Source: Cognatazoarcus sp050305135
GTDB lineage: Bacteria > Pseudomonadota > Gammaproteobacteria > Burkholderiales > Rhodocyclaceae
Assembly (NCBI GenBank): GCA_050305135.1
Contig: JBNLET010000225.1
Coordinates: 1-19,654, forward strand
DNA: 19,654 nt
Reading direction: 5' to 3'
This document shows, piece after piece, positions 6,653 to 15,628 of the stretch; the stretch's first letter is position 1; each line of letters opens with the position of its first letter. The position numbers were made by a program, and so were the translations under genes. The notes under the pieces are model-generated. The model worked only from the letters and a program-made list of their open reading frames with translations, ran no database searches and had not been told where the DNA came from.

Positions 6653-7729
6653 TCAGGCGGCCGCGTCGCGACGCGCCAGCAGCGTGCCGAGCGCAGCCGG
6701 CAAGTGCGCCCGCAGGCGGGCCGACAGCGTCCGTTCGTGGCGGCTCCACCAGATGCCGGCGTAGATCAGCGCGATGCCGATCAGCGTCAGCGCGAGCGGG
6801 AACAGCCAGGCCTCGCGCAACAGGTGGCGCGAGAAGTCGCCCAGCACCAGCGCCACGCCGAGCGCGCCGAAGGTCGTGAAGGTCCGCCGCAGCAGCAGGG
6901 CGCCGGTCAGCACCAGCGCCAGGTTGATCGCCAGGTAGGCGAGCTTGCCGGCCAGCGCGCCGGAGCCGAGGCTGGTCAGCGCGCACCAGAACGTCAGCAG
7001 GCCGAACAGGTAGAGCCAGAACGCGAAGTCGAGCCGCGAGCGGTTGCGCAGATCGAGCCAGAACGCGCCGAGCAGCGTGATGGCGCCGAAGGCGAGCGAG
7101 AACCACTTGCGGAAGGTCCAGGCGGCGCCATCCCAGACGCCGAGGCTCTGCGGCGCCACCAGCAGCATCGCCAGGTCCATCGACAGGTACCACAGCGTGA
7201 CCGCGATCGGCATCAGCATGAACGGCGCGCGCCAGCGCCACAGCATCAGCGCGCCGGCGGCCAGCGTCGACAGCTCGAGCGTGACCCAGCGCCAGTCGAT
7301 GTAGCGGTGATAGTCGCGGTACTGGTCCGCCTGGGGGGCGTCCACCCACAGGCCCAGCGCGTGCTGCAGGCCCCAGGTTGCCAGCGGCACCAGCACGAGT
7401 GCCAGCGTCGCCATGATGCCCATCGGGATCGCCAGGCGCTGGCGCTCGAAGCGGGCCGCCAGTTTCCAGGCCAGCCCGAAGTAGAGCAGCGACATGAAGA
7501 AGATGCCCCAGCCGCCGAAGGCTTCCCAGCCCAGGTTCATGAACAGCGACATGGCGCCGATCGCCAGCATGCCGCCCAGGTAGTAGAGCACGTGGGTCAG
7601 GTCGAAGCGCGGCCCGGCGGCGGCCGGCGCGGCGTCTGCCAGGTAGTGCCACAGTCCATCGACCTGATCTGCGCCGATCAGGCCGCGCGCGGCGGCCTCG
7701 TCCAGGTGGTGTCGTTCGATTTTCGGCAT
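6653..7729 (-). CDS. DUF2157 multi-pass membrane protein
   Basis: A 358-residue inner-membrane protein that begins with a short soluble segment (MPKIERHHLDEAAARGLI, 1-18, with a helix to about 35) typical of DUF2157 proteins, followed by roughly ten hydrophobic segments from about residue 45 to 335 (for example 47-63, 74-90 and 98-120). The tail is short and basic, ending in a run of alanines. The family's function is unknown. The start is set by a strong AGGAGG about 8 nt before the ATG; the longer in-frame extension to 7822 is not credible. The next gene upstream on the same strand, the YihY homologue, ends 157 bp away. That gap shows only a loose 8-bp inverted repeat. Confidence 0.82.
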   Translation of the reverse strand: MPKIERHHLDEAAARGLIGADQVDGLWHYLADAAPAAAGPRFDLTHVLYYLGGMLAIGAMSLFMNLGWEAFGGWGIFFMSLLYFGLAWKLAARFERQRLAIPMGIMATLALVLVPLATWGLQHALGLWVDAPQADQYRDYHRYIDWRWVTLELSTLAAGALMLWRWRAPFMLMPIAVTLWYLSMDLAMLLVAPQSLGVWDGAAWTFRKWFSLAFGAITLLGAFWLDLRNRSRLDFAFWLYLFGLLTFWCALTSLGSGALAGKLAYLAINLALVLTGALLLRRTFTTFGALGVALVLGDFSRHLLREAWLFPLALTLIGIALIYAGIWWSRHERTLSARLRAHLPAALGTLLARRDAAA

Positions 7730-7886
7730 GAGACGCTCCTCCTGCCGCGGATCGTGCACCGCCGCGCTGCCGCTGTCATCCCCGCCGCCGCGGGTGGCAC
7801 GCAGCGGCACCGGGCGTTGCACGATGCGGTACCGGCCTGTCCTGCAGAGTCGACCGAGCGGATGCCCGCGCCCGATCCGGTCGTGT

Positions 7887-8942
7887 TCAGCCGGTCGCCT
7901 CCGCGGCCTGCCGTTCGCCTGCCTGAGGGGCGTCCGGGGCCGGGCTCAGCAGCGCCGGTCTCTCGTCCGTTGCCGCCTGAGCCGTCTCTTCGCCCAGGTG
8001 CGCGGCGGCATCGCGCTCGGCCTTGGCCTGCCGTGCCGCCTCCCGTGCCGCCATCCTGACCCGCTTCGGCTGGCGCCGGAAGACCCGTCCGCCGGTCCGG
8101 TCGATGCGGTTCAACTGGTAGGTCACCTCGGCGCCGTAGAGCATGATCAGCGAGACGTAATAGACCCACAGCAGCACCACCGCCAGCGAGGCCGCCGCGC
8201 CGTAGGTGGCCGCGACGTCGCTGCGGCCCAGATAGACGCCGATGCCCCACTTGCCCAGCTCGAACAGCACCGCGGTGGCGACCGCGCCGGCCAGCAGCGC
8301 GCGACGACTCAGGCGGCCGGGCACCAGCACCTTGTAGATCATCGCGATCATGCCGGTCTGCAGCACCAGCGTGATGCCGACCTGCAGCAGCGAGGCGATC
8401 CACAGGAAGGGCTGCAAGCGCTCGGTGGCGAACTCGCCGAGCGCCATGATGGCGGTGCTGGCCACCAGCGACACCATCAGCAGGAAGCCGACCCCGATGA
8501 TCACCGCCAGGCCGCGCAGCCGGCCGACCAGTTGCGCCTTCCAGGCGCTGGGGCGCGTCGAGCGGCGACCGAACACCGCTTCGAAGGCGTTGCCGAGCTG
8601 CATGAACAGGCCGGTGGCGCCGATCAGCACGACGGCCAGGCTGACCAGTGCGGCGATGCCGCTGCGACCCGACTGGTAGCTGGCCGCGATCATCCTCTCG
8701 ATCAGCGCCGCGCCCTCGGCCCCGATCAGCGATTGCAGTTCGCCGACCAGCCGGCCGCTGACCGAATCGGTGCCGAAGATCAGACCGGCCACCGAGACCG
8801 CGATCACCAGCACTGGCGCGAGCGAGAACGCGGAGTAGTAGGCCAGCGCGGCGGCATAGGTCGTGCAGCGGTCGCCGGCCCATTTGCGGGCGGCCCGGTA
8901 GGGGACCAGCAGATGACGAAGAGGGGTGGTCAGGGCGCTCAC
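7887..8942 (-). CDS. YihY/BrkB-family inner-membrane protein
   Basis: A 351-residue protein of the YihY/virulence factor BrkB family, once misnamed ribonuclease BN. It shows the family's opening (TTYAAALAYYSAFSLAPVL, about 27-45), a conserved GATGLFMQLGNAFEAVFG stretch (about 108-125) and about six membrane helices up to residue 275. A charged cytoplasmic tail follows, rich in Ala, Arg and Glu. Family members are thought to be inner-membrane transporters or envelope proteins; no substrate is evident here. The start is GTG, with GAGG 6 nt upstream. A short hairpin lies in the leader at 8959-8977. Confidence 0.87.
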   Translation of the reverse strand: MSALTTPLRHLLVPYRAARKWAGDRCTTYAAALAYYSAFSLAPVLVIAVSVAGLIFGTDSVSGRLVGELQSLIGAEGAALIERMIAASYQSGRSGIAALVSLAVVLIGATGLFMQLGNAFEAVFGRRSTRPSAWKAQLVGRLRGLAVIIGVGFLLMVSLVASTAIMALGEFATERLQPFLWIASLLQVGITLVLQTGMIAMIYKVLVPGRLSRRALLAGAVATAVLFELGKWGIGVYLGRSDVAATYGAAASLAVVLLWVYYVSLIMLYGAEVTYQLNRIDRTGGRVFRRQPKRVRMAAREAARQAKAERDAAAHLGEETAQAATDERPALLSPAPDAPQAGERQAAEATG

Positions 8943-8958
8943 GCTCGTCCTCGGCGGC

Positions 8959-8977
8959 GGCCGGACGGTGTCCGGCC
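8959..8977. repeat. Hairpin between the J-like gene and the YihY gene
   Basis: GGCCGGAC-GGT-GTCCGGCC is an 8-bp perfect stem with a 3-nt loop. It lies 17 nt before the YihY start codon and about 55 nt after the J-like gene's stop codon. There is no U-tract on either strand, so it is at best a weak or atypical terminator or a leader structure. Confidence 0.4.
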
Positions 8978-9032
8978 TCTATGCAAGGGTGCCGCTTTGC
9001 GCGAAATGGTTCAACGCGGTGCGGCTGTGGGC

Positions 9033-10037
9033 TCAGTAGCGCAGCCGGCCGCAGCGGGCATGGGCGTAGGCGCTGTCGCCGCGGTCCATGGCGTCGTTGA
9101 AACAGCTCCAGTAGGCCGCCTCGCGCGCGGCCTTGGCCTCTGCCACCGTCGCTTCGCGCTGCGCCTGCCGGCGGGCCTGCTCGGCGGTGTAGCGTGACTG
9201 TTGCGCATCGCGGGCCTGGCGCCGCTCCTCGGCGCGGCGGGCCTGTTCGCGCTGGCGTTGTTCGGCCGCCACCTGGCTTGAGAAGCGCTCCTGCTCGTAG
9301 CGCTGCTGGCGGGCTTCCTGGCTCTGCTGCCGGCGCGCCCGGCGTTGCTCGGAGAGCCTCATCTGCTCGGCCCGCTGCTCGCTGACCTGCTGGGCCTGCT
9401 CAAGCCGCTCCTTCTCCAGTTCGGCCTGGCTGCGCAGATGCTCGCGCACCGCGCCGGTCTGGTAGAACGGCAGCAGCATCGTGCCGAGCAGCATCACGAC
9501 GATCGACGCCACCAGCAGCGTCACCTTGCGCGTGGCCCACCAGCGCAGGAAGACGCTGGGCGGCTCGGTTTCCTCGATCGTCTGCAACTCCTCTTCGTGC
9601 CGGGCATCGGGGCCGAAGCCCATGCCGGCGGCCAGGCTGCGGTCGTAGCGGGTGCGGGATTCGGGTTCGCCGAGGATTTCGATCGCGTAGCGCACCTCGG
9701 CATCGGGGCCTTGCTGGTGGGCGCGGATCCCGCGCACCGCCTCGCCCACCTCCTGGTCGGTGGCGTCGGCACGCAGGCCGAGCCGGCGATAGAGGGATTC
9801 GCGGCCGTTGCGCTCGAGCGCTTCGGCCAACTGGCCGCGCAGCGCCGCGGTCTGGTCTGCGCCGCCGACGCCGGCCGCGGGCTGGGCGAGATCCTGGTAG
9901 CGCAGCCGGATGTAGATCGCGCGGGCTTTTTCGCGGTCGCCGTCGGCATCGGCGAAGGCCTGGGTCCAGCGCGCGGGGTCCATCTGGTTGCCGGCGATCT
10001 CGGCGGCGATCGTGCGGTAAAGTTGCTTGTCGTCCAT
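9033..10037 (-). CDS. Membrane-anchored protein with degenerate J-domain and coiled coil
   Basis: A 334-residue protein in four parts. Residues 1-50 (ending DGDREKARAIYIRLRYQDL) form a small helical module that I recall from the N-termini of other proteobacterial membrane proteins. Residues 80-135 resemble a DnaJ domain: SLYRRLGLRADATDQEV for helix I and ILGEPESRTRYDRSL for the final helices. The helix II-III loop is shortened and lacks a contiguous HPD (it reads HQQGPD), so it should not stimulate DnaK normally. Residues 172-191 form one transmembrane helix. Residues 200-305 form a long Gln/Arg/Glu-rich coiled coil, and the tail carries two cysteines (WSCFND and HARCGRLRY). No function is known to me. 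The ATG has only a weak AGG upstream. Confidence 0.75.
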   Translation of the reverse strand: MDDKQLYRTIAAEIAGNQMDPARWTQAFADADGDREKARAIYIRLRYQDLAQPAAGVGGADQTAALRGQLAEALERNGRESLYRRLGLRADATDQEVGEAVRGIRAHQQGPDAEVRYAIEILGEPESRTRYDRSLAAGMGFGPDARHEEELQTIEETEPPSVFLRWWATRKVTLLVASIVVMLLGTMLLPFYQTGAVREHLRSQAELEKERLEQAQQVSEQRAEQMRLSEQRRARRQQSQEARQQRYEQERFSSQVAAEQRQREQARRAEERRQARDAQQSRYTAEQARRQAQREATVAEAKAAREAAYWSCFNDAMDRGDSAYAHARCGRLRY

Positions 10038-10064
10038 GGCGTCGGCCTGCTGATTCCTGCCCCG

Positions 10065-10070
10065 ATTCTA
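10065..10070 (-). promoter_or_regulatory. Candidate -10 element for the J-like gene
   Basis: TAGAAT on the minus strand matches TATAAT at five of six bases and lies 28 bp before the ATG. No convincing -35 is present, which would fit an activated promoter. Confidence 0.3.
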
Positions 10071-10134
10071 CGGCAGCGGGCGGCGTCCGCCGCAGCACCG
10101 CGGGCGGGTTGCGGCGCTCGATCGGCCGCCCGAA

Positions 10135-10150
10135 CGTGATACAGATCACG
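10135..10150. promoter_or_regulatory. CRP/Vfr-like palindrome
   Basis: CGTGAT-ACAG-ATCACG is a perfect inverted repeat containing the CRP core GTGA-N6-TCAC. It lies in the 134-bp gap between the permease stop codon and the J-like gene. With the proposed -10 the site would be centred about 84 bp before the transcription start, near a permitted CRP phase. As a hairpin it lacks a T-run, so a binding site is more likely than a terminator. Confidence 0.5.
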
Positions 10151-10171
10151 ACAACGGCATCGATTTCACAT

Positions 10172-11373
10172 TCACTCGTGCCGCAGTGCCTCGATCGGAT
10201 CGAGGCGCGCCGCGCGGCGTGCTGGAACGAAGCCGAACAGCACGCCGATCGTGGCGGCGATCGCGAAGGACAATAGGTTGATCGCCGGATCGAACAGGAA
10301 GGGCAGCTTCATCAGCGAGGCCAGGCCGATCGAGGCGCCGGCGGCGAGCAGGATGCCGAGCACGCCGCCGAGGCTGGACAGCACCACCGCTTCGATCAGG
10401 AACTGCAGCAGCACCTCGCGCTCGAGGGCGCCGATCGCCAGCCGGATGCCGATCTCGCGCGTCCGCTCGGTGACCGACACCAGCATGATGTTCATGATGC
10501 CGATGCCGCCCACCACCAGGCTGACCGCGGCCACCGCGCCGAGCAGCGTCGTCATGACGCGGGTGGTGGTGGATAGCGTGTCGGCGATCTGGCGCGTGTC
10601 GAGGACGTTGAAGTTGTCGTCCTCGGCCGGGCCGATGCGGCGCCGCTCGCGCAGCAGCGCCTCGACCTGGCGCTTGACCGGCGCCACCAGCTCGACCTCG
10701 GCGGCCGACACCAGGATCGTGCGGATGTCGCGGCTGCCGGTCAGCCGGCGCTGCACCGCGCGCAGCGGCATCACGACGATGTCGTCCTGGTCCGAGCCGA
10801 AGGCGCTCTGGCCCTTCGACTGCAGCACGCCGATCACCTCGCAGGCGAACTTGTCCACCCGCATCCGCTCGCCGATCGGGTCCGCGCCGCCGAACAGCTC
10901 GCGCCGCAGCGTCTCGCCGATCACGCATACGGCGCGGCCGGCGCGCTCCTCCGAGGCGCCGAACACCCGGCCCGCGGCCAGCGTCCAGCCGGCGGCGGCG
11001 AAATATTCGGTGCTGCTGCCGGTGACCACCGTCGACCAGTTGCGCGAGCCGACCACCACGCTGGCGCTGCGGCGCGTCTCCGGCGCCACGGCGTGCAGGC
11101 CGGCGACCTGCTGGCGGATCGCCTCGACGTCGTCGATCGAGAAGCGCGGCGCGCCGGCGCTGCCGCCCGGGCCCATGCGCTGGCCGGGACGTACCATCAG
11201 CAGGTTGCTGCCGAGGCTGGCCACCTGGTCCGAGATGCTGCGCGTCGCGCCGTTGCCGAGCGTGACCATCGTGATCCCCGCCGCCACGCCGATGATGATG
11301 CCGAGCATCGTCAGCATCGAGCGCATCAGGTTGCGGCGGATCTCGCGCAGCGCGAGCAGCAGCGCGTTGGCGA

Positions 11374-11377
<4 letters not shown>
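10172..11377 (-). CDS. MacB-like ABC transporter permease
   Basis: A 401-residue FtsX/MacB-type permease. It has one N-terminal membrane helix (about 22-42), a periplasmic MacB-core domain (about 43-270) and three C-terminal helices (about 276-298, 325-352 and 367-385). The coupling segment TREIGIRLAIGA (306-317) and the closing PARRAARLDPIEALRHE (385-401) are family hallmarks. It differs from E. coli MacB in lacking the fused ATPase, which is the preceding gene. The ATG is in an ATGA overlap with that gene and has GGAG 7 nt upstream. It is the mechanotransmitting inner-membrane part of a tripartite efflux pump. The substrate (macrolide, lipopeptide, haem precursor or other) cannot be inferred. 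Confidence 0.92.
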
Positions 11378-12089
<712 letters not shown>

Positions 12090-12093
<4 letters not shown>

Positions 12094-13370
12094 CGCGGCG
12101 CTCCGGACAGCCCGGTAATCACCGGCAGGCCGGCCTGCAGGCCTTCGCCGCCGACCTCGGTCACGCGCCCGTTGCTGGCGCCGACCGTGACCGGCAGCGG
12201 CTCGGCGCGGCCCTCGCGCAGCGTCCAGATCTGCCGCGTGTCGCCGTTGCGGGTCAGCTCGCGCACCTGCTTGGCGGCTCGCGGCCGCCGCGGCAGCAGG
12301 CTGCCGACCAGGCTGGTCTGGGGCCTTGCGCTCTGCGCGGGCGGACTGAAGCGCAAGGCCGCGTTGGGCACCAGCAGCACGTCGGGTCGCCGCTCGGTGA
12401 GGATTTCGGCGGTCGCGGTCATGCCCGGCCGCAGGCTCAGGTCCTCGTTGTCGAGGCTCAGCACGGTCAGGTAGCTGACCACGTTGTCGGTCGTGGTGGC
12501 ACCGTAGGCGACGCGCCGGATGCGTGCCGGATAACGGCGCTCCGGGTAGGCGTCGACGGTGAATTCGGCGCTCTGTCCTTCGCGCACGCGGCCCACGTCG
12601 GCCTCGTCCACCTTGACCTGCAGCTCCATCCGGCGCAGGTCCTCGGCCAGCGTGAACAGCACCGGCGCCTGCAGCGAGGCGGCCACGGTCTGGCCGGGTT
12701 CGACTTGGCGCGACAGCACGATGCCGTCGATCGGCGAGCGGATCGAGGCCTTGGCGAGATTGGTGCGGTTGGTGGACAAGCTCGCCTCGGCCTGCGCCAC
12801 GCCGGCCTTGGCCGCCGCCACGCCGGCACGGGCGCGGGCCAGCGCGGCCTGGCCGCTCTCCAGCTCGGCCTGCGACGGCACCTTGCCGCCGGACAGTTCG
12901 AACACCTCCTTCAGCCGGCGCAGATTGGCGTCCGCCTCGTTGCGCGTCGCCTCGGCCTGCTGCACGCCGGCGCGGGCCGACTGCAGCGCCGCGCCGGCGG
13001 TGCGGATCTGGTCCTCCAGTTTCGAGACGTCGAGCCGCGCCAGTACCTGCCCCTCGACGACCCGGCTGTTGTCGTCCACCAGCACGCTGTGCACGATGCC
13101 GGACAGCTCGCTGCCGACGTCCACCTGCTTGGTCGGCTGCAGCGTGCCGGTGGCGCTGACCGTGACGACCAGTTCGCCGCGCACGATCAGCGCGGTGAGG
13201 TAGGCCGGCGCCGGCGGCGTGCCGGCTGAGCGCAGCAGGTAGGCGGCGAGCGCCGCGAGCGGCAGCAGCACCAGCAGGCGCAGCAGCCAGCGGCGGCGTG
13301 CGCTCGAAGCGGCCGCGGGCGGGCCTAGATCGAGCGGGTCGCGGGTGTCGAATTCGGGCGTCGGCTTCAT
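12090..13370 (-). CDS. MacA-like periplasmic adaptor (membrane fusion protein)
   Basis: A 426-residue HlyD/RND-type adaptor. It has a short cytoplasmic start, one membrane anchor (28-46), a first lipoyl half with a beta-barrel lead-in (about 68-112), a long coiled-coil hairpin (about 115-207, Ala/Glu/Arg-rich), the second lipoyl half (IRSPIDGIVLSRQVEPG, 210-226) and a beta-barrel (about 245-325, with LRPGMTATAEI). It links the MacB-type transporter to the outer-membrane channel encoded upstream. The segment around 345-375 is a linker enriched in Pro, Arg and Ser that looks lineage-specific. The ATG overlaps the channel gene's stop codon as ATGA, with GGAG 6 nt upstream. Confidence 0.92.
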
Positions 13371-14782
13371 GTGGTGCTCCGGGCGGTGTCGGTGCCGTCG
13401 GCCGGCGTCCAGCCTCCGCCGAGGGCCTTGTAGAGGCGGATCAGTGCGCTCAGGCGATCGGCCCGGGCCGAGGCGCGGGCGTCCTCGACCGTGCGCAGGC
13501 TGCGCTCGGTGTCGAGCACGGTCTGAAAATCGATGACGCCGCTGCGGTAGCGCTGGCGCGCCAGCAGCGCGGCATTGCGGGCCGCCTCGACCGCTTGCGC
13601 CAGCGCCTGCTCGCGTTCACCGTCGCGGCCGAACGCCGCCAGCGCGTCCTCGACCTCCTGCAGCGCCGCCAGCACGGTGGCCCGGTAGCCGTGCAAGGCC
13701 TGCTCGGCGACGGCCTGCTGGGCCTGGTAGGCGCTCTCCAGCCGGCCGCCGTCGAACAGCGTGGCGGACAGCGAGGCCAGCAGGCTGCGGCCGAGCGTCG
13801 CGGCGCTGCCCAGCGCGCCCAGCGTCAGCGCCTCGCTGCCGATCGAACCGGACAGGCGCAGCGCCGGGTAGCGCTCGGCGCCGGCCACGCCGCTGCGGGC
13901 GATCTCGGCGTACGCGGCCTGCTCGGCGGCACGCACGTCGGGCCGGCGGCGCAGCGCGTCGGCCGGGATGCCGACCGCGATGCCCGGCGGCGGCGCCGGC
14001 AGCGCGTCGGATGCGCCCAGCCGGGCCTCGATCGCGGACGGTGCTTCGGCGTCGAGCGCCGCCAGCGCATGCAGTGCTCCGGCGGCGTTCTTTTCCAGCT
14101 GCGGAATCGTCGCCGCGGTCTGCTCGCGGCTACTGCGTGCCTGTTCCAGTTCGACCGCGCTGGCCAATCCCGCCCGCACGCGCCACTCGACCAGTTGCAG
14201 GGTCTCGTCCTGGCTTGCCAGGTTGGCGCGGGCGATCGCCAGGCGCTGGCGGGCGCTCTGCAGCGCGACGTACTGCAACGCCACTTCGGCGGCCAGCGAG
14301 GCGTGGGCATCCTCGAGCCGGGCCTCGCTGCGGCGGGCATCGGCCTCGGCGGCGGCGACCGCGAACGAGGTGGCGCCGAACAGGTCGAGCTCCCAGCTGG
14401 CGTCGAGTCCGAGCGAATAGTTGTCGTGGCTGTCGGCGCTGCCCGACTTGGTGCGCCCGGCGCCGGCCGCGGCTTCGAGCGACGGCAGGCGGGCCGCCGC
14501 GCTGCCGCGCAGCCGGGCGCGGGCTTCGCGCAGGCTGGCGCGGCTGGCGGCCAGGTCCGGATTGTGTTGCAGCGCCTGCTCGATCAGCGCGGTCAGGCGC
14601 GGCTCGTCGAGCCGCGACCACCAGCGGGCGATATCCGCGCTCGGCCGCGCATCGTGGGCTTCGTGCCAGCTCGGCGGCGTCGGCGAGGACAGGGCCGGCG
14701 GCGGCAGCGGCGTGGCGCAGGCGGCCAGCAGCGGCAGCAGCCAGAGCACGGGGCGAGGCGGGATCGAGCGGGCGGCTGGCAC
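13367..14782 (-). CDS. Outer-membrane efflux channel lipoprotein (TolC/NodT type)
   Basis: A 471-residue outer-membrane factor of the NodT/OprM group. It starts with a lipoprotein signal peptide whose lipobox is LAAC (C22), so the mature protein would be acylated. Two homologous outer-membrane efflux halves follow (about 57-245 and 270-455), with the Ala/Leu/Gln-rich helices expected of the alpha-barrel. The start is GTG. GGAG lies 11 nt upstream, which is longer than ideal, but no better in-frame start exists. It is the first gene of a four-gene operon with the MacA-like adaptor, ATPase and permease. Being first, it takes its control from the GTAAA-type array at 14856-14891. Confidence 0.92.
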   Translation of the reverse strand: MPAARSIPPRPVLWLLPLLAACATPLPPPALSSPTPPSWHEAHDARPSADIARWWSRLDEPRLTALIEQALQHNPDLAASRASLREARARLRGSAAARLPSLEAAAGAGRTKSGSADSHDNYSLGLDASWELDLFGATSFAVAAAEADARRSEARLEDAHASLAAEVALQYVALQSARQRLAIARANLASQDETLQLVEWRVRAGLASAVELEQARSSREQTAATIPQLEKNAAGALHALAALDAEAPSAIEARLGASDALPAPPPGIAVGIPADALRRRPDVRAAEQAAYAEIARSGVAGAERYPALRLSGSIGSEALTLGALGSAATLGRSLLASLSATLFDGGRLESAYQAQQAVAEQALHGYRATVLAALQEVEDALAAFGRDGEREQALAQAVEAARNAALLARQRYRSGVIDFQTVLDTERSLRTVEDARASARADRLSALIRLYKALGGGWTPADGTDTARSTT

Positions 14783-14837
14783 GGGGGAACGGGCTCCGGT
14801 CGACGCCTGCCGGCCGATCCGGCAAGCGTACGCTCGA

Positions 14838-14843
14838 ACTATG
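14838..14843 (-). promoter_or_regulatory. Candidate -10 element of the efflux operon
   Basis: CATAGT on the minus strand matches TATAAT at four of six bases and lies 12 bp downstream of the GTAAA-type half-site array, so the array would cover the -35 region, as expected for an OmpR/PhoB-class activator. Confidence 0.3.
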
Positions 14844-14855
14844 CTCGGTGCGCCG

Positions 14856-14891
14856 GTTAGCCGCGGTAAGCGGCGTGTAAAGCTCGGTAAA
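14856..14891 (+). promoter_or_regulatory. Tandem CpxR-like half-site array upstream of the efflux operon
   Basis: Reading the plus strand, GTTAG-N5-GTAAG-N6-GTAAA-N5-GTAAA gives four half-sites at 10-11-10 bp steps. The last pair (14877-14891) is an exact match to the CpxR box GTAAA-N5-GTAAA. The phasing fits two tandem dimers of an OmpR/PhoB-class response regulator. The array ends 74 bp before the efflux operon's GTG start and lies just after the NnrU gene. Which regulator binds is inferred. Confidence 0.6.
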
Positions 14892-14909
14892 TGCAGCGCC
14901 GGGCGGCGT

Positions 14910-15485
14910 TCAGCCCAGCGGCGCGACGCCGATCAGGCGCAGGTGCAGGAACAGCGCGAAGCCGCCCCAGGCGGCCAGCCCGACCACCAGTACCAGGCTG
15001 TCGCCGCGCAGCGAGGCGGCCGGTGCGAGCCGGCCTGCGGCCCGGTCGCGCCGCCGGGCGGCGGCGAAGTCCGCTATCGCCCACAGCAGGAAGGCGCCGA
15101 ACAGCAGCATGTCGGCGGCGCGGCCGTTGGCCAGCAGGTGGCCCAGCGCCCACAGCTTGACGCCGAGCAGCATCGGATGGCCGGTGAGCGACTTGAAATG
15201 GCTGGCGGGCAGGTAGGCGGCGACGATCAGCACGAAGGCCGGCAGCGTCAGCAGGATCGCGATGTGCTTGGCCCACGGCGGCGGCTGCCACAGCTCGGGC
15301 GCGTCGAGGGTGGTGGCGTAGCCGCGCACCATCAATACCAGGCCGAGCAGCGAGACCAGCGCGTAGAGGCCTTTCCAGCCGAGCGGGCCGAGGCGGGCGA
15401 TCATCCGCTGCCGCCACGGCTCGGCGAAGATGCGCACCGAATGCGCGGAAAAGAAGAACAGCATGCCCAGCAGCATCGAACCCAT
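14910..15485 (-). CDS. NnrU-family membrane protein
   Basis: A 191-residue integral membrane protein of the NnrU family, named for a gene linked to nitric-oxide and nitrite metabolism in denitrifying proteobacteria and also widespread in organisms that do not denitrify. It shows the family's FFSAHSVRI (11-19), WKGLYALVSLLGLVLMVRGY (37-56) and GHPMLLGVKLWALGHLLANG (102-121), and about five or six membrane helices. The Arg-rich loop at 143-152 is probably cytoplasmic. GGGAG sits 5 nt before the ATG. No nir or nor genes are in the window, so a link to denitrification is not shown. It is divergent from the repeat-protein gene across 143 bp. Confidence 0.88.
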   Translation of the reverse strand: MGSMLLGMLFFFSAHSVRIFAEPWRQRMIARLGPLGWKGLYALVSLLGLVLMVRGYATTLDAPELWQPPPWAKHIAILLTLPAFVLIVAAYLPASHFKSLTGHPMLLGVKLWALGHLLANGRAADMLLFGAFLLWAIADFAAARRRDRAAGRLAPAASLRGDSLVLVVGLAAWGGFALFLHLRLIGVAPLG

Positions 15486-15628
15486 CGTGGCTCCCTGGCG
15501 CCGCAGCGGCGCGTAGCGGCATTTTCGCGCTTCGACGCCGCACCCGGCGGCAAGTTTCGCGCGCCGCGGTGTCGCACCGCAACCTCCACCATGGCATGCT
15601 CGGGGCCGGCCTACCGAGCGCCCTCCAC

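Noticed and set aside
7751..7825. Inverted repeat ATCGTGCA...TGCACGAT upstream of the DUF2157 gene
   Set aside because: Only 8 bp with a 59-bp spacer, one arm close to the start codon. It is plausible by chance and has no regulator-like spacing.
6617..8059. Long plus-strand open frame opposite the DUF2157 and YihY genes
   Set aside because: Its Gln/Arg/Ala/Gly-rich product has no domains and is the usual antisense shadow of GC-rich genes. The minus-strand proteins have clear families, starts and ribosome sites.
13298..14860. Long plus-strand open frame opposite the outer-membrane factor gene
   Set aside because: Low-complexity shadow reading. The minus strand encodes a complete lipoprotein channel with conserved order in an operon.
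15486..15628. Regulatory sites in the divergent gap between the NnrU and repeat-protein genes
   Set aside because: I found no convincing -10/-35 pair, FNR-like box or long palindrome there.
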